A stretch of DNA of 64,000 nt, from positions 12,860,501 through 12,924,500 of the forward strand of contig NC_069662.1 of NCBI RefSeq assembly GCF_027244095.1, in the 5' to 3' direction. The notes under the pieces are model-generated. The model had not been told where the DNA came from and did no database searches. It was given only the letters and a program-made list of their open reading frames with translations. Shown in pieces: positions 1 to 10,746 of this stretch. The stretch is from Hemicordylus capensis. Lineage: Eukaryota > Chordata > Lepidosauria > Squamata > Cordylidae. A program made the position numbers and the translations under genes. The first letter of the stretch is position 1. Each line of letters begins with the position of its first letter.

Positions 1-4
1 CACT

Positions 5-100
5 AAGATATGGTAAACCCCTCCTGTATTCTACCAAAGACAACCAGAGGACACTGTGGTCGCCAGGAGTCGACACTGACTAGACGCAACACTTTACCTT
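5..100 (+). repeat. Sauria-type SINE, 3' tail only
   Basis: The block running from the CTCCTGTATTCTACC motif through GGTCGCCAGGAGTCGACAC to CTTTACCTTTT matches the 3' half of the longer SINE copies in this window at 23.2, 54.0 and 62.7 kb. The tRNA-like head is not within the window. Confidence 0.7.
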
Positions 101-284
101 TTATGCAAAACTATGGTGAAGCCACATCTGGAGTACTGCCTACAGTGCTGGTCACCATAGCTAAAGCAGGATGTTGTACAAATGGAAAAGGGGCAGAGGA
201 AGAAAAGAAAAATGATCAGGGGCCTAATGCACTTTCCTTATGAGGCAAGGGTAAACACCTGGGGCTTTTTAGTTTAGAAATAAA

Positions 285-420
285 GACAACTGAGGGACCA
301 TGATAGAGGTCTGTGAAATTATACATGGTCTGGAGAAAGTGGACAAAGATAAATTTTTCTCCATCCCTCATAACACTAGAACATAACACAGTTATCATGA
401 GTTTTTGATCACTACACACT
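285..420 (+). repeat. CR1 LINE fragment
   Basis: The stretch from 'gaccatgatagaggtctgtg' to 'ataacactagaacataacac' matches the fuller CR1-like copies at 2.79 and 8.18 kb. In the 11.97-12.21 kb copy the same region translates on the - strand to the C-terminal CR1 ORF2 block (RGLEHLSYEARLQHLGL). Confidence 0.65.
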
Positions 421-427
421 TACATTT

Positions 428-2590
428 CAACCAATCTTTATTTATGATCAAAGATCAACTACAAAATGTAAGAACTAGTAACTAGGGTTGTGCGTTTTGT
501 TTTGTTTTTTGTTTGTTTTTGGCCCGAATCTGAAACACCCCCATTTTGTTCTTTGTTCTAAATCAGCCAATCTGAAACACTCCAATTTTGTTCTTTGTTC
601 GAAATTGCAAAATCCAAATCCAAAACCTTTTGGATTTTAAAAAATGGCCCCAGGGAAAAACTAGTGGGTGGGGGTGGTAGTGCCCAATGGGTGGAAACTA
701 CAACCCAAATTTCAGAGGAATTGGGCAAAGGGCTGGTTTTTGGTGAATTTTTGAAGTATAGGATTTTTCCCATAGGGAAGAATGGAGGTTTTAGCAAAAG
801 TATAGCTTCATGTTGTGGGGAAAGGGGTGGCCCAGAGCAGATTAGGGTGGGTGGTAGTGCCTAGTGGGGGAAAGGAAGCGGCCAGAATTATTTCAAAGGA
901 ATTGGGCAGAAGGCTGATTTTTAAAGATGTAATGGAGTTTGCGTGTCTGTAAAGTTCTTCCCCATAGGGAATGATGGACCTCCATAATTCCTGCCCCATA
1001 ACTGCACTTGGGGGGGGCACCAAGGTGGCCCAGAGTGAGTGGTGGTGTAGAGCACATAGGGTGCCACCCACCCACATGGGTTGCTAACCCATGGGGTACT
1101 GGGTTCTGTTGTTTCTGAGATGTTTTGAGTGTAGATTCAGATTCTCTGGTAGCATATGAGAGTGGATTCATGGTTTGTCATTGAAAATCTCATATGCTAC
1201 CAGAGAATCTACACTCAGAACACCTCACAAACAACAGAACCCAGCACCCCATGGGTTAGCAACCCATGGGGGTGGTTGGCACCCTATGTTCACTGCACCA
1301 CCACTCACTCCCGGCCACCCCAGTGCCCCCCAGGTGGAGTTATGGGTCTCCTGAAACCTCCATTATTCCTTAGGGGGAGGGGAACCTTAAAGGAGTGTAA
1401 ACTTCCAAAAATCCCTAAGAAATCAGCCCTTTGCCCTATTCCTTTGGAATCTGGGTTGTGGCAGGCACCCCTTGGGGCACTGCCACCCAACCCATTGTTT
1501 TGCCCCTCAGGGCCCCTTTCTGCCCCGTATCTGCCCCATAGACAAGTCAACTTCAGAAATTCTTTTAAAAAACAGCCCTTTTACCAATTCCTTTGGAAGC
1601 TGGGTGGCAGCAGGCACCCATTGGGGCACTACCACCTGAACCACTCTTCTGCCCCTTAAGCCCCCTTTCTGGGCCCCAATCCACCCCATTAACATCAACA
1701 TCACACAACAAAAACAGCAGAGCTTTGGAAAAAATCAGCCAGATCTCCAAAGGTCATGCACATCCACATCCCCCCCGTCCGAAATGCAATTGATCTACAC
1801 ACAACAGTGTGAAGCAACAATGAAATGCACACTGCCCCACTGGCCAATGAGGGTAAAATTTACCCTTAAATTTGCTTAAAAGGAATAAGGAGGCAATTGC
1901 CAGCAGATCAGCCCATGCTTTCGCTGGCCAATCTGCGGGCTGGAAGGGCTGGAAATTCAAACAGATGTCAAAACTCAAAATGGAGACTGAAAGAGAAAGA
2001 CCTTCTGCTATTGCAAAATGGAGTTCCAAAACAGCCGAAACAACAAAACATTTTTATATGAAACAGGGATGTTTTGTTTTGGCTACAAAATGTTCTGTTT
2101 TGAGCATTGGGTGTTTTGCTTTGGCTACAAAACAGCTGAAATGGCTAGTTTTGTGCACAAAACGTTTTGTATCCAAAACGAAATGCACATCCCTACTAGT
2201 AACAGCAACCAGAACAAAACAATCACAACCAACTGGATCATGACTGAGCCATCTGTTGTATTTTCACTGCTGATACACAAAATGCAGCTACCAATATGCA
2301 GGTTGTAAATTGGTTTGTATCAGAAAGAAGTAACATGATATAAAACCCCTTTGATTTACCTGGATACCTGAACAATAGGGGAGCGATATACTTCATACGA
2401 GAGTCCTTATAAAAGGGGCAATATAGCAAAACACGTTGTATCGTTTTGATCTCCTCTGACCTGCACGGGCAAGTTGGCTCCACTAATGGCACTTTAGAGT
2501 ATCTACCCTGCAGGGATGCAGAATGGAGAACATTTTGTGTTTTATTTCCTTCCATGTCTGCTTTGAGGTGCCTTTTCAACTTTGTTAAAA
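428..2590 (-). mobile_element. LINE 3' end, split by a hAT-like element
   Basis: The 3' terminus (428-482, ending TTTGATCATAAATAAA on the - strand) and the last part of the ORF (2,204-2,590) flank a hAT-like insertion. The ORF remnant shows CPC-x(n)-LLYCPFYKDSR. This cysteine-rich C-terminal segment is shared with the LINE copy at 12.8-13.1 kb. The same family appears at 12.7-14.3, 18.0-19.3 and 55.9-58.1 kb. The clade (Vingi/ingi-like or another APE-type LINE) is not resolved. The copy is 5'-truncated. Confidence 0.65.
483..2195. mobile_element. hAT-like foldback element with 8-bp TSD
   Basis: The left end TAGGGTTGTGCG and right end GCACATCCCTA are inverted. They are flanked by a perfect 8-bp duplication, CTAGTAAC (475-482 and 2,196-2,203). 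An 8-bp TSD with TAGGG...GTGC ends fits the hAT superfamily. A near-palindromic hairpin lies inside (about 1,080-1,262, around 'gttgctaacccatgggg'). No transposase ORF is seen, so the element is non-autonomous. Half-copies lie at 44.13 and 55.45 kb. It is inserted in a LINE 3' end. Confidence 0.8.
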
Positions 2591-2784
2591 TAAAAGTTTT
2601 CCTTGCTTAAGCATCACACTGTGTCTTGTCCTTGGTTATTCCAAAACCTCTGGCCCAAGTCCCCAAAGACTGAAGGGAGGCAATTAAGGGAGGGCACCTA
2701 CAATGACAACCTTCTTTTGATAAACAATTTAAAAACAAACAAACAATTAAAAATCTTGATGGCTCATATTCCCTGCAGCTAGAA

Positions 2785-3160
2785 AAAAGACAACTGAGGG
2801 ACCATGATAGAGGTCTATAAAATCATACATGGTGTGGAGAAAGTTGACAGAGATAATTTTTTCTCCATCCCTGATAACACTAGAACATAACACAGTTTCA
2901 TGGTCATCCCATGAAACTGATGGCCAAGATATTTAGGACGCACAAAAGGAACTAATTTTTCACACAACGCATAATTAACCTGTGGAATTCTGTGCCACAA
3001 GATGTGGTGACAGCCAACAGCCTAGATGGCTTTAAGTAGGGTTTAGGAAAGGTCTATCAATGGCTACTAGTCTCATGGCTATGGGCCACCTCCAGCCTCA
3101 GAGGCAAGATGCTTCTAAATACCAGTTGCAGGGGAGCAACAGCAGGGGAGTAGAGATAGT
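2785..3160 (+). repeat. CR1 LINE 3' fragment
   Basis: Contains 'gaccatgatagaggtctat', the 'cataattaacctgtggaatt' block and the 'ctccagcctcagaggcaaga' block, colinear with the copies at 8.18 and 49.5 kb. It is noncoding and 5'-truncated. Confidence 0.7.
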
Positions 3161-3166
3161 GAGTCA

Positions 3167-3345
3167 GAGGGGCTATTCTCACAATTAGCAAAAATTGGGC
3201 TAGGAGACCCTAGCCCGATTTTTGCTGATCATGTAAACCACCAGGCTTGCAGGCGAGCCCAGTGGCTTACAAGTGGCTAGCCCGCTTTTTTAGCCCTCCC
3301 CAAAGCCCAGGTTTGCAGAGCGAGTGCATCTCCCTCTCGCAAATC
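3167..3345 (-). mobile_element. GAGGC-ended DNA element, one end
   Basis: Begins with a GAGGGGCTATTCTCACAAT terminus, then an internal palindrome (AAATTGGGCTAGGAGACCCTAGCCCGATTT) and the 'accaccaggcttgcaggcga' block. These are shared, in order, with the fuller copies at 37.5 and 52.1 kb. The other end is missing. Confidence 0.6.
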
Positions 3346-4490
3346 CCCGCAGTTGGCAAATTTGTGGTTGGCAAAGCATTAAAGTCAATTGAAAATGGGG
3401 TTAGGGGAACCACGATCATGAAGGTACTGAAAAATAAAGGAAAAAATACCCCCAAAATAGCTAAAACCCGCCAAAAATCCTGTAATATTGCCAAGTCACC
3501 AAGAGGAATGAGCAGATTGAACCTCTGAACATTTTTTGAACTCTGAAAAATCTCTCAAAGGTACTTTTAATTGGCAAGCCTCACCATGAGAAATGAGCAG
3601 ATCAAACTTCTGAACTCCCCCAAATCGATAACCCCCCATCACTAAAATACCTCACCAAGCACAGATATTCAGGTCACGGTTGGCGAGACCCAACACAATT
3701 TCCCATTTGCAAATATTTAAAACTGTGGTTGGTAAAACCGCCGTTGGTGAGGGGTGACTGTACTACAAATCTTGGCGGACATACTGTGCAAAGCTCAGTG
3801 AACGGTGCAACAAAAGGTGCACACAGTTGTGCAAGAACGCTCCTTGCACAAATGCAAAAAATTCACAAACAGCCCCTGCTACACACTCTTGTTGCTAGCC
3901 ACAATGCAGTATAATGAAGTCAATACCTGGCAGCAGCATGTAGCGGAGGTGGCCTGTTCTGGTGACATCAACAAAGGGCAGCACGGCTGTGGTGTCAAAT
4001 GGTGGATCCAATGGGGCCCCAGTGGCTTGGTGGCCGATGTCCATAGAACACAGGTGAACACCGATAGATATGCCCCTGTGTATATGTTGTTTTAAGATGA
4101 TTTTGCCATTTTTTGTGGTTACATTCCTTGTACACCAGTTTGGGAACTATATATTTTAAGGTGGCATGATCATATTTTAAGTTGGGAGGTGAGGCCTATT
4201 GTTGAATGGGCAATGCCATTTTTGCATAGATTGAATTTAGAGCAAAGTTCAAGAAATAAAATATATGTAGTAGAATTTTTTATTAATGCACTTGCTCCCA
4301 CTAGCATCAACCAATGATGTAACTGGTTGTTATCTGGTATTTTCTATCTCTGTGTGTGGTGGGGCACCATTGAGATTTCTTGCCTCAGCAAGTTCCTCCT
4401 GAGAGCTATCCCTCCCATAAAGCAATGTGAGCCAGCCTGCTTCATGTGACAGAATTATTGGCCACAGAGTTATTAAAGAGCAGGAAATTG
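3346..4490. other. Noncoding, no recognised gene
   Basis: The first 400 bases repeat short phrases (ttggcaaa, ggttggcgagacc, ggttggtaaaaccgccgttgg), suggesting an old interspersed repeat I cannot name. From 3,770 to 4,490 I see no splice-bounded exon, RNA gene or repeat that recurs in the window. Confidence 0.4.
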
Positions 4491-4499
4491 TCAAATATT

Positions 4500-4920
4500 T
4501 TATTTATTTCTTTATTTATTGTTAAATTTGTATACCACCTTTCATTAAAACAATCTCAAGGCGATTCACATAGAAAAATTAAAACAAGACTGTAAAAATT
4601 ACACAATTAAAATATTAAGCTAGAATATAAAGACATAGGTCTGACTAAAAAGATTTAAAATACAAGCACAGTATACCCATACAAAATACAAATCAGCAGC
4701 AGTAGAGACAATCATACAAAAGCCTGGGTAAAAAGCCAAGATTTCACATGCTTTCTAAAAACTGTGATGGAGACTGAAGAGTGAATAGCTACCAGGAGAG
4801 CATCCCAGAGCCTGGGGGCAGTTATGTAGTAAAGAAAAGGAAAGGTTGTGCCATCAAGTCGGTGTCAACTCCGGGTGACCACAGAGCCATGTGGTTTGCT
4901 TGTACATGACTGAATTTTAA
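4500..4920 (-). repeat. L2-like repeat plus SINE tail
   Basis: The 'tttgtataccacctttcatt...gcgattcacatag' block is the inverse of the squamate L2/CR1-type 3' tail (GTAAACCGCC...GGCGGTAT) that recurs at 27.6, 33.8, 43.7 and 51.8 kb. It is followed by a Sauria SINE tail in reverse (4,845-4,920, 'gtgaccacagagccatgtgg'). Confidence 0.55.
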
Positions 4921-5034
4921 TCCCTCATGGAGGCGCCATTTTGTTTTTCTGCATGAGACACCAACTGCCTAGGGCCTGTCTGTACTTCCACCCAGTTCTG
5001 CTTCCATCCATGTCTTTCTCTTCATCACTTATAG

Positions 5035-5485
5035 ACCAAGGCAGAGACAGCAATGGTGCAGAAAGTGCCACATCCACAGCTGACCGGCTTGGTCCTCCTG
5101 CCTTGGGCCTGGCTAGCCATGGCCGGTGCTACAAGTTACCACAGTTTCCTGAGGGAGCACGTCGAGTACCCAATGACAGACGTTCCTGAGCCCCAGCATT
5201 ACTGCAGCCTCATGATGCAATGCTGGAACATCACAACCTCCACCCACTGCAAATACTGCAACACTTTCCTCCATGTGGACCCCTCCCGTATACAAGCCAT
5301 GTGTGGCCAGGCTGGACACCCCACCATGGGGGACCTCTGGGAAAGCAATGCCCACTTGTCCCTCATTGTTTCAAAGAAGCTCCAGGGCACACAGTTGTGA
5401 GTACAATGGATTCAGCACCACCAAAAGAATCATCATTGCCTGTGCCAATGGATACCCTGCACTTTCAGGCAGAAGTCCCATATTA
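5035..5485 (+). pseudogene. RNase A-family pseudogene
   Basis: A splice acceptor (TTCATCACTTATAG at 5,021-5,034) precedes a short leader and an ATG at 5,053, as in the other two RNase genes here. The first half reads as a secreted RNase. It has a hydrophobic leader, then YHSFLREHVEYP (counterpart of the His12 helix), HYCSLMM, and CKYCNTFLH (counterpart of the Lys41 CKxxNTF motif). Past about 5,340 the frame is lost. Later family blocks (SCEYNG, IIIACANGYP) are recognisable in another frame, and the position expected to hold the second catalytic histidine does not. It is on the opposite strand from the two intact-frame RNases, 45 kb away. Calling it a dead angiogenin/RNase5-like copy is secure; which paralog it derives from is not. 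Confidence 0.85.
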
Positions 5486-5813
5486 CATGGGGTAGGGCAA
5501 GTGAGATGTGGGGCAAGGAATACTCTCTCGCCCTCTCCCCCAATTCAGACATTATGCTATCAGATATCTGTACACTCATACATCTGTTTGTGTGGATGAC
5601 TGTACATGAATGACTGTTCATGTTAAAAGTGAAACAGGATACAGGCCCCCTCAAATGCATGGCATAGATAGAAATGTACTGTTGCAACAGTGTTCAACAT
5701 AACATGTGAATAACTACCTGTGCACAGATCTGTACAGCTGTGCACACTGTATATTGAAAATAGCATGTGCTCTCTCTCCCTCTCATTTCCCCACTACAGC
5801 TTAATGATTGTGA

Positions 5814-5819
5814 AATAAA
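5814..5819 (+). terminator. Poly(A) signal of the RNase pseudogene
   Basis: AATAAA about 330 bases after the last RNase-like block. A second AATAAA lies near 5,855. Confidence 0.45.
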
Positions 5820-6360
5820 TCCGAGTTCCACATGTTTCACTTTTATCTTGAAAATAAACCTAGCTGAACTTAATACTTGTTTTTGCTTCCCTTTTTCAGA
5901 ATAAATTGTTTGCTAATATTACAGGGTTTTGTTTTGTTTTTAAGGGGGAAACCCCACAATTTAGAAAATCAGTTGTTTTAACAACATATACGGTGCTCAT
6001 ATGCTGAAGTCTATTTGTATTTAGTTATCTATACGCTATATTGTAATGTTCCTTACCTGATTCTGTCACTCTTATAGCATTCTTCATAATTGTGAGCCGC
6101 TTTAAGGGCCCCTTACAGGCATAATGGTATAAAGAACTAGAAATAAACAAACCAAAAGACAGATTTATGTCATGTTCAGACTTTATTTATTCTGAACAAT
6201 TTTAGCCTACCTTTCCATTACTAAAAACACAAGGTGCTTTAAAATCATATTTTTTAAAAAGCATTCAAAAATCCAATCCCATCTAACAATAACAAGTCAA
6301 GTTGTTCTAGTAAGAACTAATCAGCCTACTTTCCTTTCATTATCTGTACAACTGAACTAA
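5820..6360. other. Noncoding, no recognised element
   Basis: AT-rich sequence with no supported gene. Toward its right end, 'agcctactttcc' (about 6,325) is inverted relative to 'ggaaagtaggct' (about 7,212), so these may be the edges of a larger element that encloses the tandem array. Confidence 0.35.
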
Positions 6361-6362
6361 TT

Positions 6363-7150
6363 TTGGTTCAGATCAAGGTCCACAAGTTAGATCTCTTGCA
6401 CCTCAAATGTTCATGCGTCCGTCATCTTCGATCGGGGTGGATGACATCATTACAAACTGCACCATTGAGTTGTCCCTGTGTGTTACTCACTACAACTGTA
6501 CCATATTTGGTTCAAATTAGTTAGACTGTCCACAAGTTAGTGCACTTGCACCTCAAAAGTTTACATGTCTGCCATCTTGAATTGGGTTGGATGATATCAT
6601 CACAAACTATGCCATTGAGGTGTCCCTGTGTGTCACTCACTGCAACTCTACCCACTTTAGTTCAAATGGGTAAGACAGTCCACAAATTAGCTGGCTTTCA
6701 CCTCAGACATTCACGTGACCACTATCTGGAGTGGATGATGTCATCACAAACTATGTCGTGTCTCTATGTGTCCCCACAGCTGTACCAAATTTGGTTCAAA
6801 TCGGTTAAGCGCTTCACAAGTTAGCCCACTTGCGCCTCAAAAGTTTATGTGTCCATCATCTTGAATTGGCATGGATGACATCATCACAAACTACGCCATT
6901 GAGGTGTCCCTATGTGTTCCTACAGCTGCAGCAATTTTGGCTCAAATGGGTTAAGTGGTTTACAAGTAAGCCCACTTGCGCCTGAAATGTTTACGCATCC
7001 GCCATCTTGGATCATAGTGGATGACATCATCACAAACTACGCCATTGAGGTGTCCCTATGTTTCCCTACAAATGTACCCGATTTGGTTCATATTGGCCCG
7101 GGCGTTGCGAAGTTGATTCGGGGGTGGGTGGGGGAGGGACACACATAGAC
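6363..7150 (+). repeat. About 145-bp tandem repeat, five units
   Basis: The phrase GGTTCAAAT(C/G)GGTTAAG, followed by CACAAGTTAG, CACTTGCGCCTCAAAAG, CCATCTTGAATTGG, ATGACATCATCACAAACTA and GAGGTGTCCCTATGTGT, recurs at about 6,365, 6,506, 6,659, 6,793, 6,938 and 7,087 (spacing about 134-153). The last unit runs into GGCGTTGCGAAGTTGATTCG and an (AC)n tail. The apparent ORFs inside are repeat artefacts. Confidence 0.85.
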
Positions 7151-7404
7151 GGATACACAGACACACACACAGAGAGAGAAAATGTTGGGTAATCTCATAA
7201 GCCTACTGGAAAGTAGGCTAAAAAAGAAGAAAAAGAAGCACCACAGAATATAATAATAATAATTTTACAAAACCAGAAAAGCAAGCCCATGCCACATATG
7301 TATTATTTGTGTGGTGAATACATTTCCCAGTGAGGAAGTCATTCCATGTGTTGGTGAGTGACAGGCTCCCCTGGTTTGTGATGGAATATGCTTTGCAAAA
7401 GATA

Positions 7405-7476
7405 GGGCTCGTCCGGGATTTGAACCCGGGACCTCTCGCACCCTAAGCGAGAATCATACCCCTAGACCAACGAGCC
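7405..7476 (-). tRNA. tRNA-Pro (AGG)
   Basis: The - strand 72-mer folds as a complete tRNA. The 7-bp acceptor is GGCTCGT/ACGAGCC. The D-arm region carries the A-box-like GGTCTAGGGGTATGATTC. The anticodon stem-loop is CTCGC-TTAGGGT-GCGAG with AGG at positions 34-36. The T-arm is CCCGG-GTTCAAAT-CCGGG (B box GGTTCAAAT). The discriminator is C. A TTTT pol III stop follows at about 7,397-7,400 (- strand). It has none of the decay seen in the tRNA-like SINE heads here, so it is probably functional. Confidence 0.95.
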
Positions 7477-7671
7477 AGGTGGTTTTGTTAAAGTTGGAAA
7501 CCAACTTTATGTGATCTATTGCCACCTACTGCTCACACTCTGTTACTGCCTTTTCTGTCCAAAAGGGATGTGTCATAACTTTTTGTTTTAAAGCAACTTG
7601 TTTTCAGATTCAGACAGAAAATCAAACTTCTCCATGGTCTTTTTTTAATTTAAAAACAAAACAAGTGAGAG

Positions 7672-8012
7672 GAGAGCTGGTCTTATGGTAGCAAGCATGA
7701 CTTGTCCCCTTAGCTAAGCAGGGCCACCTTGGTTGCATATGAATGGGAGACTTGATGTGTGAGCACTGTAAGATATTCCCCTTAAGGGATGGAGCCGCTC
7801 TGGGAAGAGCAGAAGGTTTCAAGTTCCCTCTCTGGCTTCTCCAAGATAGGACTGAGAGAGATTCCTGCCTGCAACCTTGGAGAAGCCGCTGCCAGTCTGT
7901 AAAGACAATACTGAGCTAGATTGACCTATGGTCTGAATATATATATGTTCAGTATAGTATATAGTCAGTATATGGTCTATAGTCAGTATATGGCAGCTTC
8001 CTATGTTCCTAT
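7672..8012 (+). mobile_element. 5S rRNA-derived SINE
   Basis: The head has AGCTAAGCAGGG, then CTTGGTTGCATATGAATGGGAGAC. This matches the internal control region of vertebrate 5S rRNA (AGCTAAGCAGGG...CTGGTTAGTACTTGGATGGGAGAC). The tail (GAGAAGCCGCTGCCAGTCTG, TGAGCTAGATTGACCTATGG, GCAGCTTCCTATGTTCCTATG) is also found on the tRNA-headed SINE at 51.05 kb. It is of the SINE3 type. A short TATA-rich expansion lies near 7,935-7,990. Confidence 0.75.
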
Positions 8013-8019
8013 GTACTGG

Positions 8020-8155
8020 GATCAGTGTTCCCTGTGGCAGGGATCCTCAGAAGTTGTTGACTACAACTCCCATATTTCCCTGCCACAGGCTGTTGTAGCA
8101 GGGGATGCAGTGAATTGTAGTCGACATCTGGGAGTCCATGTTACAGGGAACACAG
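8020..8155. repeat. Short foldback element (AGTGTTCCCT ends)
   Basis: AGTGTTCCCTGTGGCAGGGA at the left is mirrored by CATGTTACAGGGAACAC at the right, with CTACAACTCCCAT and its complement inside. A cleaner copy lies at 55.03-55.16 kb. It is probably a MITE. Confidence 0.6.
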
Positions 8156-8179
8156 ACTCAGATGAAACTATTTACAACA

Positions 8180-8690
8180 TTATGGTGACAGAGATTAAAT
8201 AATTCCTTCCAGAGATAAATTATTCCCCCTCTCTCACAGCACTAGGACCAGCATTATGGTGACAGAGATTAAATAATTCCTTCCAGAGATAAATTATTCC
8301 CCCTCTCTCACAGCACTAGGACCAGGGGTCATCCCACGAAACTGAAAGCCAGGAAATTTAAAACCGACAAAAGGAAGTGCATTTTTACACAGCAGACAAT
8401 TAATCTGTGGAATTCTCTGTCACGGAATGTGGTGATGGCCACCAGCTAGGGTGGCTTTAAATGGGGCTTTGACAGATTCATGGAGGACAGGTCGACCAAG
8501 TTTCTTGGCTATAGGCCGGCCTCAGAGGCAAGATGGCTCTAAATGCCAGTTGCAAGTGAGCAGCAGCAGGAGAGAGGGCATACCCTCTCCTCTTGCTGTG
8601 GCCTTCTCAGAGGCCTCTGGTGGGCTACTGTGTGTAACAGGATGCTAGACTAGATGGGCCTTGGGCCTGATCCAGCAGGGCTCTTCCTCT
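8180..8690 (+). repeat. CR1 fragment with a 71-bp tandem duplication
   Basis: A colinear CR1 3' segment from 'gtgacagagattaaataatt' to 'tgggcctgatccagcagggc'. Its first 71 bases or so (through 'cacagcactaggaccag') occur twice in direct succession (about 8,183-8,253 and 8,254-8,324) with no visible difference. Confidence 0.75.
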
Positions 8691-8919
8691 CTTCCAAGCC
8701 GGAAACAAACAAGCAAAGAACATAAAGTAGCCTTTCAAAAGAGAAAGGGCAAGAGAGGCATCCAGGTGGACATCAACAGGATGCTGAAGTGCTTGAGATC
8801 ATGAATGCCTCTGTTTCCTGGGGCCGGGATTATCAGACCTGGGTCCCCAGATGTTGTTGGACTACAACTCTCATCATCCCCAGACACAATGGCCCCACTC
8901 CACCATAGAACTCATTAGG

Positions 8920-9000
8920 TGATCTTGGCCAGGCACCTAATCTCAGTTTAACCCACTTCACAGGGTTGTTGTGGGGAAATGGAGAAAACCCTGAGTGCTA
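8920..9000 (+). repeat. tRNA-type SINE tail fragment
   Basis: The 'acccacttcacagggttgtt' block recurs in the tRNA-headed SINE at 25.3-25.5 kb. The head is missing. Confidence 0.45.
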
Positions 9001-9199
9001 TGGGGAAAGGATAGATACAGATATAGTGGGCGAAGGACATTTTCCAGCCGAGCAGCAGTCTCCTCATGTCAGATTGAGAGACACTTCACTGACCCATATG
9101 CTTAACTGTATAGGGGGTCAAACTGTCCTTCTTTGCACCTGGTCAGTCACGAGGATAAGTTGAGAGATCATTTTGGAACAACAGAACCACACCAAGTAA

Positions 9200-9497
9200 T
9201 ACATGCGTAATAAACCATCTATGAGGATTACAGTGTGCTGCAGTCAGGAAAAAGGGTCAGGAGAAGTGGCAGATTCAAAAGGCAGCCCTTCAGAGATGCT
9301 ATTTTGAAAATGATGGATGGGAGCCAGTCTTTAGCTTTGGGGGATGGACACCCACAGAGCTAGTCATTTTCTCAGAGTCAGATCCAGTCATGTCCCAGCA
9401 GGCACTGCTTGGAGCTCCGGTTTATTCTAGAGTTCATGCTTGCAGATGTAAGCACTCTTCTTCTTGCACGGAGCATCGTTCCACTCTTTAAAATCAA
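9200..9497 (-). pseudogene. Lone last exon of a C-type lectin (D)
   Basis: On the - strand, 9,427-9,494 encodes the C-terminal CTLD block FKEWNDAPCKKKSAYICKHEL plus stop, one residue type or so away from exon 6 of lectins A and B. The 3' flank (9,180-9,426) aligns with the 3' UTR of lectin A at 15.1-15.36 kb (shared 'atggatgggagcc' and 'gtcccagcaggcac'). It keeps the WND calcium/sugar motif and the last two CTLD cysteines. I found no earlier lectin exon in the 2 kb upstream of it on that strand, so it is a remnant of a lost tandem copy. Confidence 0.8.
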
Positions 9498-9499
9498 AA

Positions 9500-10385
9500 A
9501 TGCAAAAAGAAAAGACCCAAGTTCCTACTTTGGATGTCTTTTTGTCATCACGGATTCTTGTCTGAATGGGTGTGGTCTGGAAGATGCTGTCAGTCTCTTC
9601 AGAATCTCTGCTTTCATGCATTAAAAGAAAAACCTCTTGTTCCCAGATTTGTAAACTCCCACCCAGCCACCCCCCATGACAGACTGAAGGACCAGAGTTG
9701 CTGTCAGGGAAGGAATTTTGACCCAGGACAGATGAACTACTGATTCCACTAGTCTAGTGATGACCCATGACCTCCTGGGGCCTGAGGCAGGTTTCCAAAA
9801 TGATGCCCCTCCCTATTTTTCAAGTGTCCGCAGAAATAGTCAACACTTGAGTTTGTGTGCCCACATGTGTGCATGCGTTCACCTCTGCCACTTCTTCCTC
9901 CTCCATTTCAATGGCAAATTGCTACCACACACCGCACAGCTCATGCACCACTACTCCACCTATAAAGCAGTGTGCTAATGCACTTTCCTTATTTCTTCTG
10001 CTGCTGCCTCCCACTTCTCATTATCAAGTCAACAGCAAAGAAGGGAAGCAGCAGCAAAAAGCAGGGAGAGGAGAAGGAGCTGCTGGTTATAGTGAATCAC
10101 TTGGGTGGCACCAAACAGTAGAAGGAGATAGGTTGATGGCATCTTTCTGCTCAACAAGTGCCCCATTGTTTCATTGCCTGCCACATCTCATCTTGTGGAA
10201 GGATCACCCTTGCCCTTGCCTGTTTCTGTTTTTGCTTTCTCCTGCAATCCTTAGCCTGGCATGTTTGCTGTTATTCAGCTCCCGGATGGACTGCACTACT
10301 TCTCCATTGCAACTCATTTCTGTTGGTTGCTCATTATGATCACGCTGTTTCCCCAATGATCCAACCCAGAATGTCTTGGAAACGG
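9500..10385. other. Noncoding, no recognised element
   Basis: No supported exon or recurring repeat. Open frames here (for example 9,857-10,339 +) are low-complexity serine/leucine/cysteine readings without family signatures. Confidence 0.4.
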
Positions 10386-10396
10386 GGTGGAATGCA

Positions 10397-10620
10397 CTAG
10401 GGGTGTGCATGGCTCGGAGCCCCCCCCCCAGTCTGGCAGGGGGGGACTGTGACTTTAAGCGGGGGGTGGTGGTAGTACTTACCCCGCCCCCGCCACTCTT
10501 CCCCCTCCGGCGCTGGTCCTTGGAAAGATCTTCTTGGGGTGGCAGAGCTCCTCTCTGCCGCCCCTGCCCCCGTCATTGTTTGGAAAGCCTTAACAGAGAC
10601 GAGTGCTAGCTCCATTAACC
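10397..10620 (+). mobile_element. hAT-like end, GC-rich
   Basis: Begins CTAGGGGTGTGCATGG, the terminus type of the element at 483. It is followed by a C/G-rich stretch. No matching right end is seen. Confidence 0.4.
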
Positions 10621-10634
10621 TCATTTAAGGGGAG

Positions 10635-10746
10635 GGTGTTTTAGGCAGGGTAGCCACCTTGGGAACGAGCCCGTTGGTTCCCATGATCAATGGAAAACGG
10701 GCTAAGCTCCCCTAGCCTGCTTTCTGTTGATCGTGGGAATAGCCTC
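10635..10746 (+). mobile_element. GAGGC-ended DNA element, one end
   Basis: Carries the palindromic GGGCTAAGCTCCCCTAGCC and ends GATCGTGGGAATAGCCTC, the right terminus of the family at 52,062-52,483. Confidence 0.55.

Noticed and set aside
6540-7148. Open frames across the 145-bp array
   Set aside because: They repeat with the array and are not a protein repeat family I recognise.
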